DNA of 64,000 nucleotides from Aplysia californica (GCF_000002075.1 NW_004797434.1:650423-714422); one strand, 5' to 3'; positions 1-12,000 are shown, counted from the first letter of the stretch. Numbers and translations are program-made. The notes: a model not told the origin generated them from the letters alone.

Positions 1-125
1 GCAATTTGCGACCGAGAGCGGTCCAGCATAGGAAGGAGGAAAGTAGCGGGAAAAGCTAGATGAAGCGGAGTTTCCGCTATTTAGCAGGAAAGTGGCAGCT
101 ATGTGTGTGTAAAGATAGTATTAAT

Positions 126-290
126 GTGTGGTTGGTGGGTGCTCTGGTGTGGTCTGCTCCTTCTCTCCTATTCAACATCTATCATCCTTATCTTTCTCTT
201 CCTTCTTTTTATGTTTGTTACTCTCTTGTAACACTAACACCGCTAATCTTCGGCACTTTTATATAAACTTATTTTGTTGCAAGTACTAAC
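126..290 (+). repeat. Dispersed short repeat B (leftmost copy)
   Basis: About 165 bp related to at least ten other copies in the window. The family starts near GTGGGTGGTTGGCGGGTGC, continues through a pyrimidine-rich middle (TTTGCTCCTTCTTTCC, then TTACTCTCTTGTAACACCTC) and ends with a tail of the type CTTATTGTGTTGCAAGTGCCG. This copy is diverged and its tail is imperfect. No coding capacity or tRNA-like boxes are visible. The family shares its tail with the longer tRNA-derived SINE in this window, so it is probably a retroposed non-autonomous element; that is inference. Confidence 0.75.
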
Positions 291-1190
291 TCCTTCGAAA
301 ACAAAAGATAGTTTTAGGTATGAACAGGGTGCTTTGGCTGCAAGCGTAAGTGTATGCGTGGTACCAAAGCTCGATCTACTTTCGCTTTCTTTACCACCCA
401 GAAATTTGCCGGTAGCAGTCTGATTAACACAACATAATTTGTAACATACAGGTTGTGCATACAAAAACGCTGTGTCGCCAGGAAAATAAATCATTGTCCT
501 GTGCTTTCACTTGCGGCAAAAAAAGAAAGTTATACAAGCATCTTGTCGGGCTCGACATCATGACAGGTCAGTGAACCTGTACTTTCGCATCACATTGTGA
601 GTACCAGTGATCGTTGGGGTCACCAAAGTTCATTCAACGTTTGCGCTGCGCGAAGTATAGGGCTCCGGAATAGGAGGATTATTGATTTTTTTAAAAGGTA
701 CAGTCGGGGGAGGGGTGGGGTTGAAGGCAACATCAGATTACAAAAACTGAACTTGGAAGCAAATTTTAGTATTTAGAATTTTGATTATTACTAGAGCTTC
801 CTGGTACGGAAAAGTGTGCATTGGTGCAAGCCCTGTACGGACTTGGGATCCGTCATACTCATACCTAGTAAGCCGTGTTTTTTAACCACAAGGTCCGCGT
901 TTCATTGGATGGGTGATAGTAAAGGATCCCCTTGTTTCATTGTCCTTTGTTTTAAGAGAGGTATGACCTCATCAAGAACATACGTTTTTAATTCGGTCTC
1001 TCTCTCTCACTCGATCACTCTCTCTCTCTCTCTCTTCCTTCCTCTCTCTCCCTCTCCCACTCTCTGTTTTCTGAGTCTCGTTCTCTCTCTCTCGTGATAT
1101 TATTACATGTTTTGTAAACATCTATATTTTAGCTTTCTGTTCCAGATTCGCAGATTTTCAGTGTCACTTCATTTTGCTCTCCCTTAGAAA
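291..1190. other. Intergenic, no gene seen
   Basis: No conserved coding sequence was recognised. The only obvious structure is a CT-rich simple-sequence stretch at about 1003-1094. The short open frames here look like chance. Confidence 0.6.
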
Positions 1191-1257
1191 AGATGACAGG
1201 TGGTAGATTGGGGTCATTTTTTTATTTACTTTCCGCTCACAACACACAAAAAGCGGA

Positions 1258-1925
1258 GTGAAAAAGGAAAAAGGTCAAGGTCATGAAGGGAGCGAAACAG
1301 TTACCTTGCACCTAGCTCAAGCCCCCCCCCCGAAACAAAACACCCGATTACCGTTTGTGACGTCAAGAAGGGAGCGAAGCAGTTACCGTGCGTGCACCTA
1401 GCTCAAGCCCCCTTCCGCAACCCCACCCCCCCTCACCCCCCGAAACTAAGTACACGGTTACCGTGTACGTAGATATTGAGGCTACGGGCACGGTTACCGT
1501 GTATGCGACATTGAGACTACACGGTGAAAAAGGAAAAATTAATGTCAACGTCAAGAAGGGAGCAAAGCAGTTACCGTGTACCTAGCTGAAGCCCCCCCCC
1601 CCCTCCCCCACGAAACTAAATACCTGCTTACTGTGTTCGTAGATAATGAGAGGCGCCCGGTTGCCGGTTGCCGGTTACCGTGCACGTAGATATTGAGGCT
1701 ACGCGCCCGGTTACCGTGTACGTGACATTGAGACTACACGCCCGGTTGCCAGTTACCGTGTACGTAGATATTGAGTGGCTACGCGCCCGATTACCGTGTA
1801 CGTAGACACTGAGGCTACCGTACGTGCCCGGTTACCATGTACGTAGACCCTGAGGCTACGTGCCCGGTTACCGTGTACGTAGACCCTGAGGCTACGTGCC
1901 CGGTTACCGTGTACGTAGACACTCC
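1258..1925. repeat. Composite tandem repeat array with 36-bp minisatellite
   Basis: Two levels of repetition are visible. From about 1258 to 1620, three loosely spaced modules share GGGAGCGAAGCAGTTACC, CACCTAGCTCAAGCCCC, a C-run and CGAAACTAA. From about 1640 to 1925 a minisatellite with a unit of about 36 bp takes over, built around GCCCGGTTACCGTGTACG followed by TAGACCCTGAGGCTACGT; the last three units are nearly identical, while earlier ones vary (TAGATATTGAGGCTACGC). The arrays share GTTACCGTGTACGTAGA. No coding function is visible. Confidence 0.8.
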
Positions 1926-2778
1926 GATTGACAAAAGCAAAGAAAAAATGATGTTATAGCACAAAAGTAAGCTAATTTTGTCGTCTAAAAAGATGCTACG
2001 GCTATTTAACTTTTCTAATCGAGCTGAACTACGTGGGTCGCCATTTTGTTTTGCCCGGAAGTTCTCGCGCTACTCCTCTCTCTTTCTCTCTCCACTGCCC
2101 ACAGATTAAATTGCACGCTTTTAGGTTAACAGTAGTAACACAAGAGCGCTGGAACGTTTGTTCACGGCACAGAATTCTAAGGTTCAGGGTGAACACTACA
2201 CTGCACTGGTTAGCCTGCCCTAGCCTAGGCTATAATAATAATGGTGAACGCACACCGGGTGAAAATAGCCAAAAGGCTCACCTCTGTGCTATTCTCACCC
2301 CCCGGGTGAGAATTCTCACCCGGGGTGAGAATAGAGGTGGCCTACAATTACCATGTTATGAGGTGTGTATTAATTTTATGGCCACCTCTATTCTCACCCG
2401 GAGTGAGAATAGTGCAGGCGAGTCTTGTGGCTATTCTCACCCGGTGCGCGTTCACCAAATTTTGCGTTCACCCTAAACCACAGAATTCTACACTGTGATA
2501 ACAGAAAAATTGTAGAATTCTGTGCCGTGAACAAACGTTCCATTACAACTGTAGCCTACTAACAGCGTACAATTTTGTCTGTGGGCAGTGGAGAGAGACT
2601 AGAGAGAGAGAAAGAGAGAGAGGAGTAGCGCGAGAATTTCCGGGCAAAACAAAATGGCGACCTGCGTAGTTCGGCTCGATTTGAAAAGTTAAATAGCCGT
2701 AGCATCTTTGTAGACAACCAAATTAATTTACTTTTGTGTTTTAACATCATTTTTTAACTTTGTTTTGGTCAATTTGAT
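1926..2778. repeat. Long foldback (palindromic) element
   Basis: The left arm, about 1926-2179, reappears as its reverse complement at about 2513-2778. Shared blocks include GATGCTACGGCTATTTAACT, CGCCATTTTGTTTTGCCCGG, CTCGCGCTACTCCTCTCT and GTTCACGGCACAGAATTCTA. Shorter inverted pairs (2238-2275 against 2430-2475, with GGTGAACGCACACCGGGTGA-type sequence) continue towards a centre near 2340-2390 that is rich in CTATTCTCACCC and its complement. About 850 bp could therefore fold into one cruciform. A related, non-palindromic block lies at 48750-49515. No transposase is visible; it could be a foldback-type DNA element or two head-to-head copies of one repeat. Confidence 0.8.
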
Positions 2779-2879
2779 CGTCCACACCGATAGACAGTAT
2801 TCAGAAAGAGACAGAGAGAGAGAGAAGAGGGGAGGAGTTGATCTTGCGAGAACTTCCGGGCGGGTGAGAATAGCCACTT

Positions 2880-4980
2880 TCTAATTTTATATTAATTTAT
2901 TCAAACTATTGGTCAGCTCTTGATAATCAGCACTTCCTTCCTGGCCACTGAAACTGCCTAAAAGTGGCACTAAAACCTGTCCTAATAATCCTCATCAGGC
3001 CTCTGTCTCCAAAAAAAAAAGTCTCAAGTCAAAATAAACTCAATAATTCCACCTTTTGGGAGACCGCTAAAAGTCTTAATCTTACCACGGGAATCAATTT
3101 AATCAAAATACACAGGAATCAAGTTGAGGTTTACGTGATCCCTCGGACCACTCGGAGACTCGCCAGCTCGCCTAGACTCGGGATTCTAGTGCTATCATTA
3201 GTGCTCGGACTCTCCGACTTGCGTCAAATCAACAACAGATGCATGGAAGGTAAAGAAGATGAGCACATCAGCGGCAGTGTGTCAAACCATGAAAAACTTA
3301 AGTAGTTATTGTTCCCAATTGTATAAATAAACTGAACTGAAGTCTTCCAGAAATAATAGTATTTTTCGGGCAGAAATTCAGTGACTTCCTGAGTGCGTGC
3401 AGATCTGCACACACGCCATGAAGGCGAAGGACTGGACACTATCCATGAGCAAAGAAATTGAAAATATTTTGCTGAATACTCACTTTGCAAGCTTTATTGC
3501 AATAGACAGATGATAACAGACTTCGATCTGCAGCCTCATTAGCAAGGTTCTCCGACGAGACCCGTAGATCTGCAATTAAGGCATTAAAATCCATTACTCC
3601 ATTCGTTCATCACCGACAGCGGCCATTGTAAACACAACTTTGCAAGATGACAAAAAGCGCCATCTCTGAAACGCGGTTGAAATTAGGGGCAGATAACAGT
3701 GACAAAAAGCACTGTGCGAATGTTTGTCGTTGGCTGGGCTTCGCTTTGCTTAGGCCTACTTAAAAAAATGAGCTTGGCTAGAGCTAGACCTTGTTCGGCC
3801 TAAATCTCCAGTAGCCCACCTGAGAATAGAAGCAATTTAAACTTTAATACGTGAACCAATCTGCAACATTGTAAGGCAAAAAGTGAATCAAAAGACGTGT
3901 ATTCGGAGTTAGAATTAGGGACTGATCCATGTGTGAAAAATGTGCCGACGATGGGCTGTTAAAAATGGATGGGTTGTTTTTATTTTACATTATCCCAAGA
4001 CATACACCAAAATACGAAAGTGGGTTTTTTTTTCATGAAGGCCTTAAATTTTATTTCTTTCTTCTTCCCCTTTCTATGTGTGTTGTGTCTGAAGCTGGGA
4101 GAACAGTGCGTGAATGGTTTTCCTGAAAACTTAACATGATGACCCAAAACACCGAAAAGCTACAGTCTAGGCCTATATAATACAGGCAGATTGCTTGCGT
4201 GTAAATTGTTATAGGCCTACTTATATCGAGTAATTTGTATCGAGGTTCTCCGAACCAATAGAACTATGTGTCTGTATTAAAGGAGAGGGGGTAGGGTCTA
4301 CTTTAGAAGTCAAGTAAGCATAAATTGTCCAGCTTTGATCATTCTGACCTGGGCATGACCTAATTTCTCAAAAGAGCAACGCAACAAAAGTTCGACGGAC
4401 CTGTGTGACTTCTTTTCACTCAAAACATTGTATTTTTTTCTCTTTCTTTAATGCATAACGACCAATACATCGCAAGAGAGATGATAGGGCATTCTGAGTC
4501 GTGGCGTCCAACATCATCAGTATTAGTCTTGAAAGATCACACCCCCCCCCCCCCCCCCCTTTCATAAACGCGTAGGCCTACGTTTGTCTTCGGTTACGTG
4601 AGGCGTGCGAATAGGGCCCTTGGATTTATACAAGCGTTTGTCCATTGTTGAGCAAGAAGATCTTTCGCCTTCTTGCCAACGTTGCGTTCTGAATGATACT
4701 GGGGTGTCTCATTTAAAGTGCTTTTGTCTGGGAGTGTCTTGCGTTGGTTGGTAGGTCTAGGCCTAGTACATGTATAACGGGGTAGATTATCATATTTGAA
4801 CGAAAACAACTAATACAGCTGTATATTATTATCATATAGCGACTTCTGGTTTAAGATAGGCTATGTAAGAATCGATTTTAATTTTGTTTTTAAAATGTTT
4901 TTCGTTTGGTTGGGGTGGCCTATTCATAAAACATGAATAGCCTAGCTAAGACCTAAGACATTATAGATTCACCCTTTAGA
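2880..4980. other. Intergenic, no gene seen
   Basis: About 2.1 kb with no recognisable coding exon or clear interspersed repeat. It contains a run of about 18 C near 4542-4559 and scattered AGGCCTA-rich patches. Short open frames are not supported by composition or splice sites. Confidence 0.5.
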
Positions 4981-5082
4981 TGTGTAAAAGATATAGAGAA
5001 AAGATCAAGGCTATTCTATATAGGCGCCAGAATTGCTGTAACTGATCGTTGGTCTTTCTGTCAAAGCACCCTGGACACGACA

Positions 5083-5084
<2 letters not shown>

Positions 5085-5131
<47 letters not shown>
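5085..5131. repeat. (TG)n microsatellite
   Basis: An uninterrupted TG dinucleotide run of roughly 45 bp in intergenic sequence. Confidence 0.95.
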
Positions 5132-5133
<2 letters not shown>

Positions 5134-5411
5134 CGACGAAAAAATTAAAATATTTATTAGCTGACTTGGCTAGACTCTGGGTACTGCAAGGGGATTCGGA
5201 TTCGAGCGGGACGGGAGGGGAGGGGGGGGGGGGTAGAACAAACATAAAACATTGAATTTAAACTCGAATTCCGGCGTGTTGGTCAGATTCGAGGACCAGT
5301 TACAACAGCAGTTACAAAGTTACAGCATTATAGCATGTATAGATTCTAACCATTCATGCAACGTCAAGTTCGGTATTCTTACAAGAAAGGAACTCGGGTG
5401 ATATATATATA

Positions 5412-5477
5412 CTAGTGGACTTCTCGATACTATGATCCTGGGCTGCATCAAGTATTCCATACACACACACACACACA

Positions 5478-5529
<52 letters not shown>

Positions 5530-5603
5530 TCACTTTTTATTATTTCTAAATTCAATTTTTTTTTTCAATTGTCAATCTATTACAGCAGATCTTCGAACAG
5601 ATA
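5412..5603 (+). repeat. Left copy of a local direct duplication
   Basis: This segment (CTAGTGGACTTCTCGATACT ... CAGCAGATCTTCGAACAG) is nearly identical to 6795-6951. The copy includes a (CA)n tract (5461-5527 here, shorter in the partner) and the same AATCACTTTTTATTATTTCT flank. The Tigger-like element at 5606-6453 begins just beyond this copy and is absent from the partner. Confidence 0.85.
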
Positions 5604-5605
5604 TA

Positions 5606-5798
5606 CAGTGGAAACCATATATAACAGGCCCGGTAATAACAGGGATCCGGTAATAACAGGGGTTTTTTAAATCCCCGTTTTTTCCTACTCTTTGTCTCTA
5701 TTAAAAGTTATCGGCAATAACAGGGCCTCATCGGAGCCCTACCGGTTATAACAGGAACAAAGGCTCGTTAACAATGTGTAAAAAGTAAGAGAGTGAGT

Positions 5799-5883
<85 letters not shown>

Positions 5884-6450
5884 ACGTGGTGATGGAGCAA
5901 GCCCACGCAAGCCATGCCACTGCGAGCACACGCAGCGCGAAGCGAGAGACCGCTGCGGTGTGCTGCAGACCTCGATCTAGCCAGAAACCTAGCAACACGC
6001 ACGCGTAATGTGTCACCAACGATGTTAAGCGCAAGAGAAAATGCCTTTCAATTGACAAAAAATACGAAATAACCCAGGCTGTTGACAAAAAGCAAGTTCC
6101 ACCCGGCAGAGATTTGTCGTCAGTTCGACATTCCACAAGGGTCGATTCACACCATTATCAAGGATAGAGAGAAGATAGTGGCAGCATACTCCAATGGAAA
6201 GTTTGCTCAGGATCGAAAGAAGATGAGACTATCCGATGCAGAATCTCTGGACCAAGCTCTTCTGATATGGTTTAAGGAGGCAAGGAGAAAGTTGGTGCCA
6301 AAACCCCTGTTCGTGATTACTAGTGGCAAGGGTAACTACCAATGAATAAGTACAGCTGGATTAGTCCACAAATGCTTACTTTCCTTGCATTTCTGATTTA
6401 ACAGGGATCGGATATAACAGGACATTTTATCTACTCCCAACATCTTTCCA

Positions 6451-6453
<3 letters not shown>
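5606..6453 (+). mobile_element. Tigger/pogo-type DNA transposon remnant
   Basis: A DNA transposon remnant with ends CAGTGGAAA at 5606 and TTTCCACTG ending at 6453, flanked by TA on both sides (5604-5605 and 6454-6455), as expected for Tc1/mariner/pogo-superfamily insertions. Both ends carry TATAACAGG-like subterminal repeats. Internally, about 6030-6345 encodes part of a CENP-B/pogo-type DNA-binding region: KRKCLSIDKKYEITQAVDKK in one frame, then ICRQFDIPQGSIHTIIKDRE in another, so a frameshift separates them near 6095. The DDE catalytic domain is missing. A (GA)n tract of about 80 bp (5799-5881) has expanded inside, and a (TA)n run adjoins the right end. It is a dead, internally deleted copy. 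Confidence 0.85.

Positions 6454-6535
<82 letters not shown>
6454..6535. repeat. (TA)n microsatellite
   Basis: About 80 bp of alternating TA directly abutting the right end of the Tigger-like element. It may have expanded from the TA target site; that is inference. Confidence 0.95.
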
Positions 6536-6536
<1 letters not shown>

Positions 6537-6645
6537 GTGAAATGATAACGCCAATGTCTGTCAGGGTTAATATCAACCGCCCCCGATTAATAAATTTTAA
6601 GCGTCGTAACAACCGATCTCCGTAAACGAGCTTTTGTTCATTTGT

Positions 6646-6675
6646 TGGTGTTGTTGTTGTTGTTGTTGTTGTTGT
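6646..6675. repeat. (GTT)n microsatellite
   Basis: A short trinucleotide run in intergenic sequence. Confidence 0.9.
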
Positions 6676-6794
6676 TTTTCAAATCTTAGCATCCTTTTTT
6701 CTAATCTAAAAATCTAGATTAGCTAACAATATACCAACACGATCACACTAGATCAGGTCAGACTCGGGGGAGGGGGGGAGGGGGGGAGCGTCGG

Positions 6795-6951
6795 TAGACT
6801 AGTGGACGTCTCGATATTATGATCCTGGGCTGCATCAAGTATTCCACACACACACACACACACACACACACAAATCACTTTTTATTATTTCTAAATTCAA
6901 TCTTTTTTTTTTTTTTAATTGTCAATCTATTACAGCAGATCTTCGAACAGC
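6795..6951 (+). repeat. Right copy of a local direct duplication
   Basis: Second copy of the segment at 5412-5603, with a shorter (CA)n tract (about 6844-6872). It ends at the same CAGATCTTCGAACAG but continues into unrelated sequence rather than into the Tigger-like element. Confidence 0.85.
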
Positions 6952-7192
6952 AAAGGCTTCTCTAGCCGCCAGAACACATTGTGATAGGCTATAGAGATCA
7001 CCCGACAGCGCTGCACTCACAGTGAGTCAATATATATTATGACAATGCATATTCAGCCATTTGGCTTGAGGGAGGGTGCACTAACGACAGTACTAATACT
7101 CAACTTTGAATCAAAAGTAGGCTATATAAGAGCCGCTGGTTTAGAGAACCTAGTTCAAGATCATCTGCAGGGCAGGTTAATTCTAGTGCAGG

Positions 7193-7815
7193 CGGGGCTC
7201 TCGTAGTCTTGAGGTACGGTGCTCGCCTCTCATTCAATAGGTATCCCGGGTTAAAAACTTGACAGCGACAGGTTGAATTTTTCTTCTCTGAAATGTTCTC
7301 CTTTCACCTGATCCTTTCCTTTCTCTTATAATCATGTTCTCGCATCTGCTTTCAGTTCCACTTTGTGCCCCCCCCCCCCTGCCCTCTAATTCTGGGTTAT
7401 AATTCTTTCTACTCCCCCTGATCTTATGGTAAGATCCAAGTGACCTGGAGACGCACAGAAGAGTCTAAAATGAAGCCCTGGAACAAGATGGTCCAAAACA
7501 GACAGATCTGGTGATCCTTTGTTGCTGCCCTAAACGCCAGATGGCGTAACGGGTAGTAAGTTAAGTTAAGTTATTATAATGGTAAGATATAACACCAAGC
7601 CTTCTCGGATAAAGACCCCAAAAAATCCCGGAGGTCCCATGTGCAAATTGTGTACGTTAAAAATCCCTTGATGGTCCTTAAATCGATAAGAGTAGGCTTC
7701 GGCCGTCACCCGGGCAAAATTCAAAATTACATGTAATTCCTACCGAACTGAAAATGTTTAACGTTTCCTGCACGCTCATATTGCCCGCCTATGCAGTTGC
7801 AAGCGCCGCAACACA
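7193..7815 (+). mobile_element. tRNA-derived SINE, family A (diverged copy)
   Basis: Begins GGGGCTCTCGTAGTCTTGAG, followed by a degenerate B-box region (CCCGGGTTAAAAACTTGACA), the body TTTTTCTTCTCTGAAATG ... CTTATGGTAAGATCCAAG, the block CTTCTCGGATAAAGACC ... TTCGGCCGTCACCCGGGC, and the tail GCAGTTGCAAGCGCCGC. It matches the better-preserved copy at 58625-59157 along its length. The internal RNA polymerase III promoter is decayed. Confidence 0.8.
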
Positions 7816-7983
7816 TAGGCTACCAAAACAATAGCTCTGTTCAAGAGGCTTATTATTGCACTCTATTATTATAGTCGCAGGGCAGAAATTCCAGCAATAA
7901 TAATTTATTCTCGCATTCAGCGACAATTCCGCGGGCTCCCGCTGACGGCATATAAAAAGACAATGGTTGCAAGATGGTCTACA

Positions 7984-8037
7984 CATTCATTCATTCATTC
8001 ATTCATTCATTCATTCATTCATTCATTCATTCATTCA
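7984..8037. repeat. (ATTC)n microsatellite
   Basis: A tetranucleotide run of about 13 units. Confidence 0.95.
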
Positions 8038-8301
8038 TATTAGGGAAGTGTGGAAATAATAATGATTTGGCGTCTTCTCCAATTAATATTATCCATGCGA
8101 AAAGAATGTCATGGATGGGTGGGGGTGGGATGGTACATGTACGGTATTCCAGGGAACTGGATAAGAAGAATGAGATAATTCACGTGAAGTCTAACTAGAC
8201 AAAACTACGAATCCAATTCAATCCGTAAAGAAAAGTGATATCTGGGCGTACACACTGATGCATGTATTATAGTGGATTTTTGTTCACATATTTAAATTTT
8301 G

Positions 8302-8424
8302 CAGCAACGCGCATTACCTTGCATTGTTGTAGGGGAAACATTATTTTATGACCCCGTAGGACTTACCTTGAAACAAGGAACTATTTTTTTAAAAGATAAA
8401 GAACATCTTGAAGAAGACCTAAAG
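8302..8424 (+). other. Exon-like open block of unknown identity
   Basis: An open frame preceded by TTTTGCAG and followed by AAAGGTACTA, i.e. plausible acceptor and donor sites. It reads QRALPCIVVGETLFYDPVGL and onward to HLEEDLK. The translation looks protein-like, but I do not recognise it and see no partner exons nearby. It may be an isolated exon of an unassigned gene, a decayed coding fragment or chance. Confidence 0.2.
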
Positions 8425-9057
8425 GTACTATGTTTGTCCTCTCAAAGTTTGCAAACAGAGAGCACCCGACGGAAGGTTTAAAGGCAGACGATAATAATAA
8501 TATAATGCCTACACTGATTAAGCCTAGGCCTACACCTGTACTGTAATCGCGAAAGGAAAGCATTTCAAAGCAACCAATAAACTTTTGCACTGTTATCAGG
8601 AACATATGTTCATACACATACTTGTGTAGACGCAAGTACAACGACATAGAGAGAAGGAGAAGGAATTAGATGATTTATTTCATAGACATTTTAATGTGCT
8701 GATTTGAATTTTGCGTAAACCAAAGATTGTAATTGTAATATAGGCTTATGGATTGCTTTCGTTCCTGACAGGATCTTCATGTTTGCAAACTCTAGTCCTT
8801 TGAAAGGCCCCCACCAAACTCAGTATTCATATAGCCTACACATGTATTTCAGAACAGGATTTTTTTTTTTTTGGGGGGGGGGGGGGGGGGAGAAATAAGA
8901 AAGAAATACTTGACCCCCCCCCCCCTCAAACCCTTTGGATTGGATTATAAATAATTAAAAATTTTCGCTATAAATCGCGAGTAATTTTTTCAACGCCACT
9001 GATAAGTTTTGAAATAAACTTTTAGTTAGGAGAGCTCTATCATTTTGGTGTTGTGAG

Positions 9058-9099
9058 TGACGTCATTGTTGTAATCGTCAAGCCTACAAAATGGCGGCT
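9058..9099 (+). promoter_or_regulatory. CRE and YY1-like motif at the TMEM115 start
   Basis: A perfect cAMP-response palindrome TGACGTCA lies at 9058-9065, 25 bp before the start codon. The start codon itself sits in AAAATGGCGGC (9088-9098), resembling the YY1 consensus AAGATGGCGGC that often overlaps start codons of housekeeping genes. Motif matches are exact or near-exact by eye; activity is inference. Confidence 0.5.
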
Positions 9100-12000
9100 A
9101 CCATAGCTAAAATTCCTCTACCAATGCTGAGAGAAAATTTTTCAGCTGCTGTTGGGAAAAGCAGCGTTGTTGTTAAGGCAGTTGCATGCACGATCATACT
9201 TGGCTATCTGTTTTCTTTCGCCACGTCTGCTGTTCCTCACATAACGATTACACCAGGCTATGTCATGCCACCGAACTTTCGTGTGTACAGTTTCATTTGT
9301 TATTGTTTCGTGGAGCTACATTTCTGGCATGTCTTAGCAGACATTGCCGTCATTTTCTTGTTTGGCAAATTGTTAGAGCCTCTGTGGGGTGCCCCTGATA
9401 TGCTGCTATTCTTCATTATTGTCAACCTCGGTGTTGGCATCATGACAGCATTTCTGTATCTTTTCATTTACCTGATCACTCTGAACGAGGAGTACTTGTT
9501 TGAAGTTCACATTTATGGATTGGCTGGTTACATTGCTGGGTTTTGTGTGGCTGTGAAGCAGGTCATGCCTGACCATTGCCTCGCTACCCTTCCATTTGGC
9601 AAATTGAGAAACACTCACATACCTTTAACTCTTCTCACCTTGATCGTTCTACTGAGAATTGCTGGTTTACTTCCTGGACCTTATCCATACATGTTTGGAT
9701 CTGGAATTATAGTCAGTTGGATATATTTAAGGTTTTATCAAAAACATACCAATGGAAACCGGGGAGATATGGCTGATAACTTTAGTTTTGCAAGGTATGT
9801 ATATTTCAGAACTGAGGACCATGGTTTAGATTTTAGTTGTAGGCTACCAGATAATGACCAAGCTTTTCTCTGATCTGTACTTTGCAGGTCCTGTGTGTCT
9901 GGACCAGTAGTAAATCGTTGGGGCAAGGGACAAAAGTGGATTGTCACAAAAGACCTGAAAATGCCTGTTTATTTCAGTTTTAAATGGATGCATATATATC
10001 CTCCTTGATCTATGTGATACGGTGGATCTAGATCAAGCGATTCTCCGCATTAAGCATTCAGTAGGCTAGGCCTAGATTAGATTCTGACTACTTCTACTGC
10101 ATCTTTGATAATTCATTTTTTTGTCCAGTTTTTGTCTCTCTATATATGCTTAACAACAGTATATCAGTGCATGAATTTATGGCGCTTTTTCGTCAGTTCC
10201 TACCCCCCAATCATTATTCGCCATTGTGGCCCCATCATTTTTAGTCCAGCCTGCTTGGAGATCAGCAGGAATATCAACATCCCCTTCTGGGCTGTACCTC
10301 GCTAGATCTACGAATCCCCATCATTCCCATGTAAATCTTTTATTTAAGGACTTATTCCTTCAAACTCCTCATCAGTCCAATGCCAGAAAAATGTTGGGTA
10401 AATCTGTGTCTAAATCAGCTGAGGAATCCAACATTTTGAAAACTGTAAACAATATAAGAAAATTGCCAATAAAAAACTCCAAACTGATCACCGACTGCCA
10501 AATGCGCAGCCAACGGCACTAATAAACTTTGCACTGGTGGACTGTAGTCACGATCAGTGGTCGCGATGCGCACGGAAGGGATGTATGAGTCATCACGTCC
10601 GCGCGCAGAGGGTTAAAGAAACAGACTATAAAACCCTAATGAATTTCTGTTTAAATTGATAAAGCCTACATATTTCTAGATCTATTTGATTAATTTGATC
10701 TCTAGATACTGTATGTGTGTAATCTGCTGAGACTTTTGATCGATTCACTTTTCTGCACTTGCATTCAGTAGGTTTAGAATCTTGATTCTACTCACTGACA
10801 GTGTGCTGAAAAGGTTAAAACAAGGTAAACTATCAAGATTACCGACATAGATTTGCAACTTATAAGCCTTCCAGGTTCAGTGGGGAGAGATGTTTAGGTT
10901 ATGTCAGCAAATGTAGCAATTAAACTTACCAGGGGATGGTCACCCTATTTGGGCTAGATCTATTATAAGCTCGAAAAGGAGAGTACTTATGAATGGGCTG
11001 CATATATAGCCCAAATATAAGGTCACCCTTAAATAAGAAAAACAGTTACAAGGATTGAGAAAATGGCAGAAAGAGGTTGAAAGAAAATGCGCTATGTAAT
11101 CATTCCCCCCCCCCCCCCCCACCACTAAATCACAAGCACAGGTTTGATTTTGTTTTGTTTTGTTTAGTTGATGAATATTGTATTTGTCAGTTCAGTTCAG
11201 TTCCTGCAAGAGTTTTTACAGGGCTCAATATACTAAAATGAAAATGTGTTTTCCTCACAGATGAAATGTTTGAGGATGCCCTTGTAAACAGAATATGATT
11301 TGAGAGCAATACTCTACACATCTCTAGCTCTTCTTTTTCTTTGTTTTAGTTTTTTCCCCAGTCAGTTTCAGCCCCTGATTGCTGTGGTCTCCAACTCCAT
11401 TTTCTCGGGCCTGGTGAAGATTAAGCTGTGCAAGAAACCTCAGAGGAGATATGATGTCAGTTCCCCAACCACTGTCACTGTCACCCTTCCTGGCACAGAA
11501 CCTCACGATGCAGAGAGAAGGAAGTGAGTGTTTTGAATTAGCTCTGACAGGGATCCACTTATGAACTAATGCTTTGCCACATAAAATCTATAAATATTGA
11601 AAGTATAATGCTAATATATGCAAAACTTAATTCAAATGTTACAGGTGTACCACCGGGATGGCCATTTTGAGCAGGTTTTTATCTTTTATGTATTTTGGTT
11701 GACAGAATTTTCTTGTTGTAGCCTAATGAGATGGGTGGCAGGAAATTTGGCTGTTGTTAAATATTATCATCATGCTACTTCTCATGAAACCCAACTTGAC
11801 TCATAAAGGAATGGCTTTCATTTAAAGAAGCATGTTATACTAGCAGCCATAGATGACCTCTACCACAGATTCAACTGCATTTTTTGTATTATATTAGGTC
11901 TTGTAAAACAATTGCAGTGTTACCTCAAGGTAGAAGACAAAAGCGAACATTTGGGACTGCTCTGGCAGCATTTATAATTATTCAGGAACATAATCTAATC

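Noticed and set aside
1829-1925. CRISPR-like 36-bp repeats
   Set aside because: Units are contiguous without unique spacers, in an animal genome; this is a minisatellite.
10226-10522. 98-codon frame in TMEM115 intron 1
   Set aside because: No recognised similarity, not phase-linked to flanking exons, and TMEM115 is complete without it.
10600-10616. piggyBac-like end (GCGCAGAGGG next to TTAA)
   Set aside because: No matching opposite terminus or second TTAA-flanked end was found within the intron.
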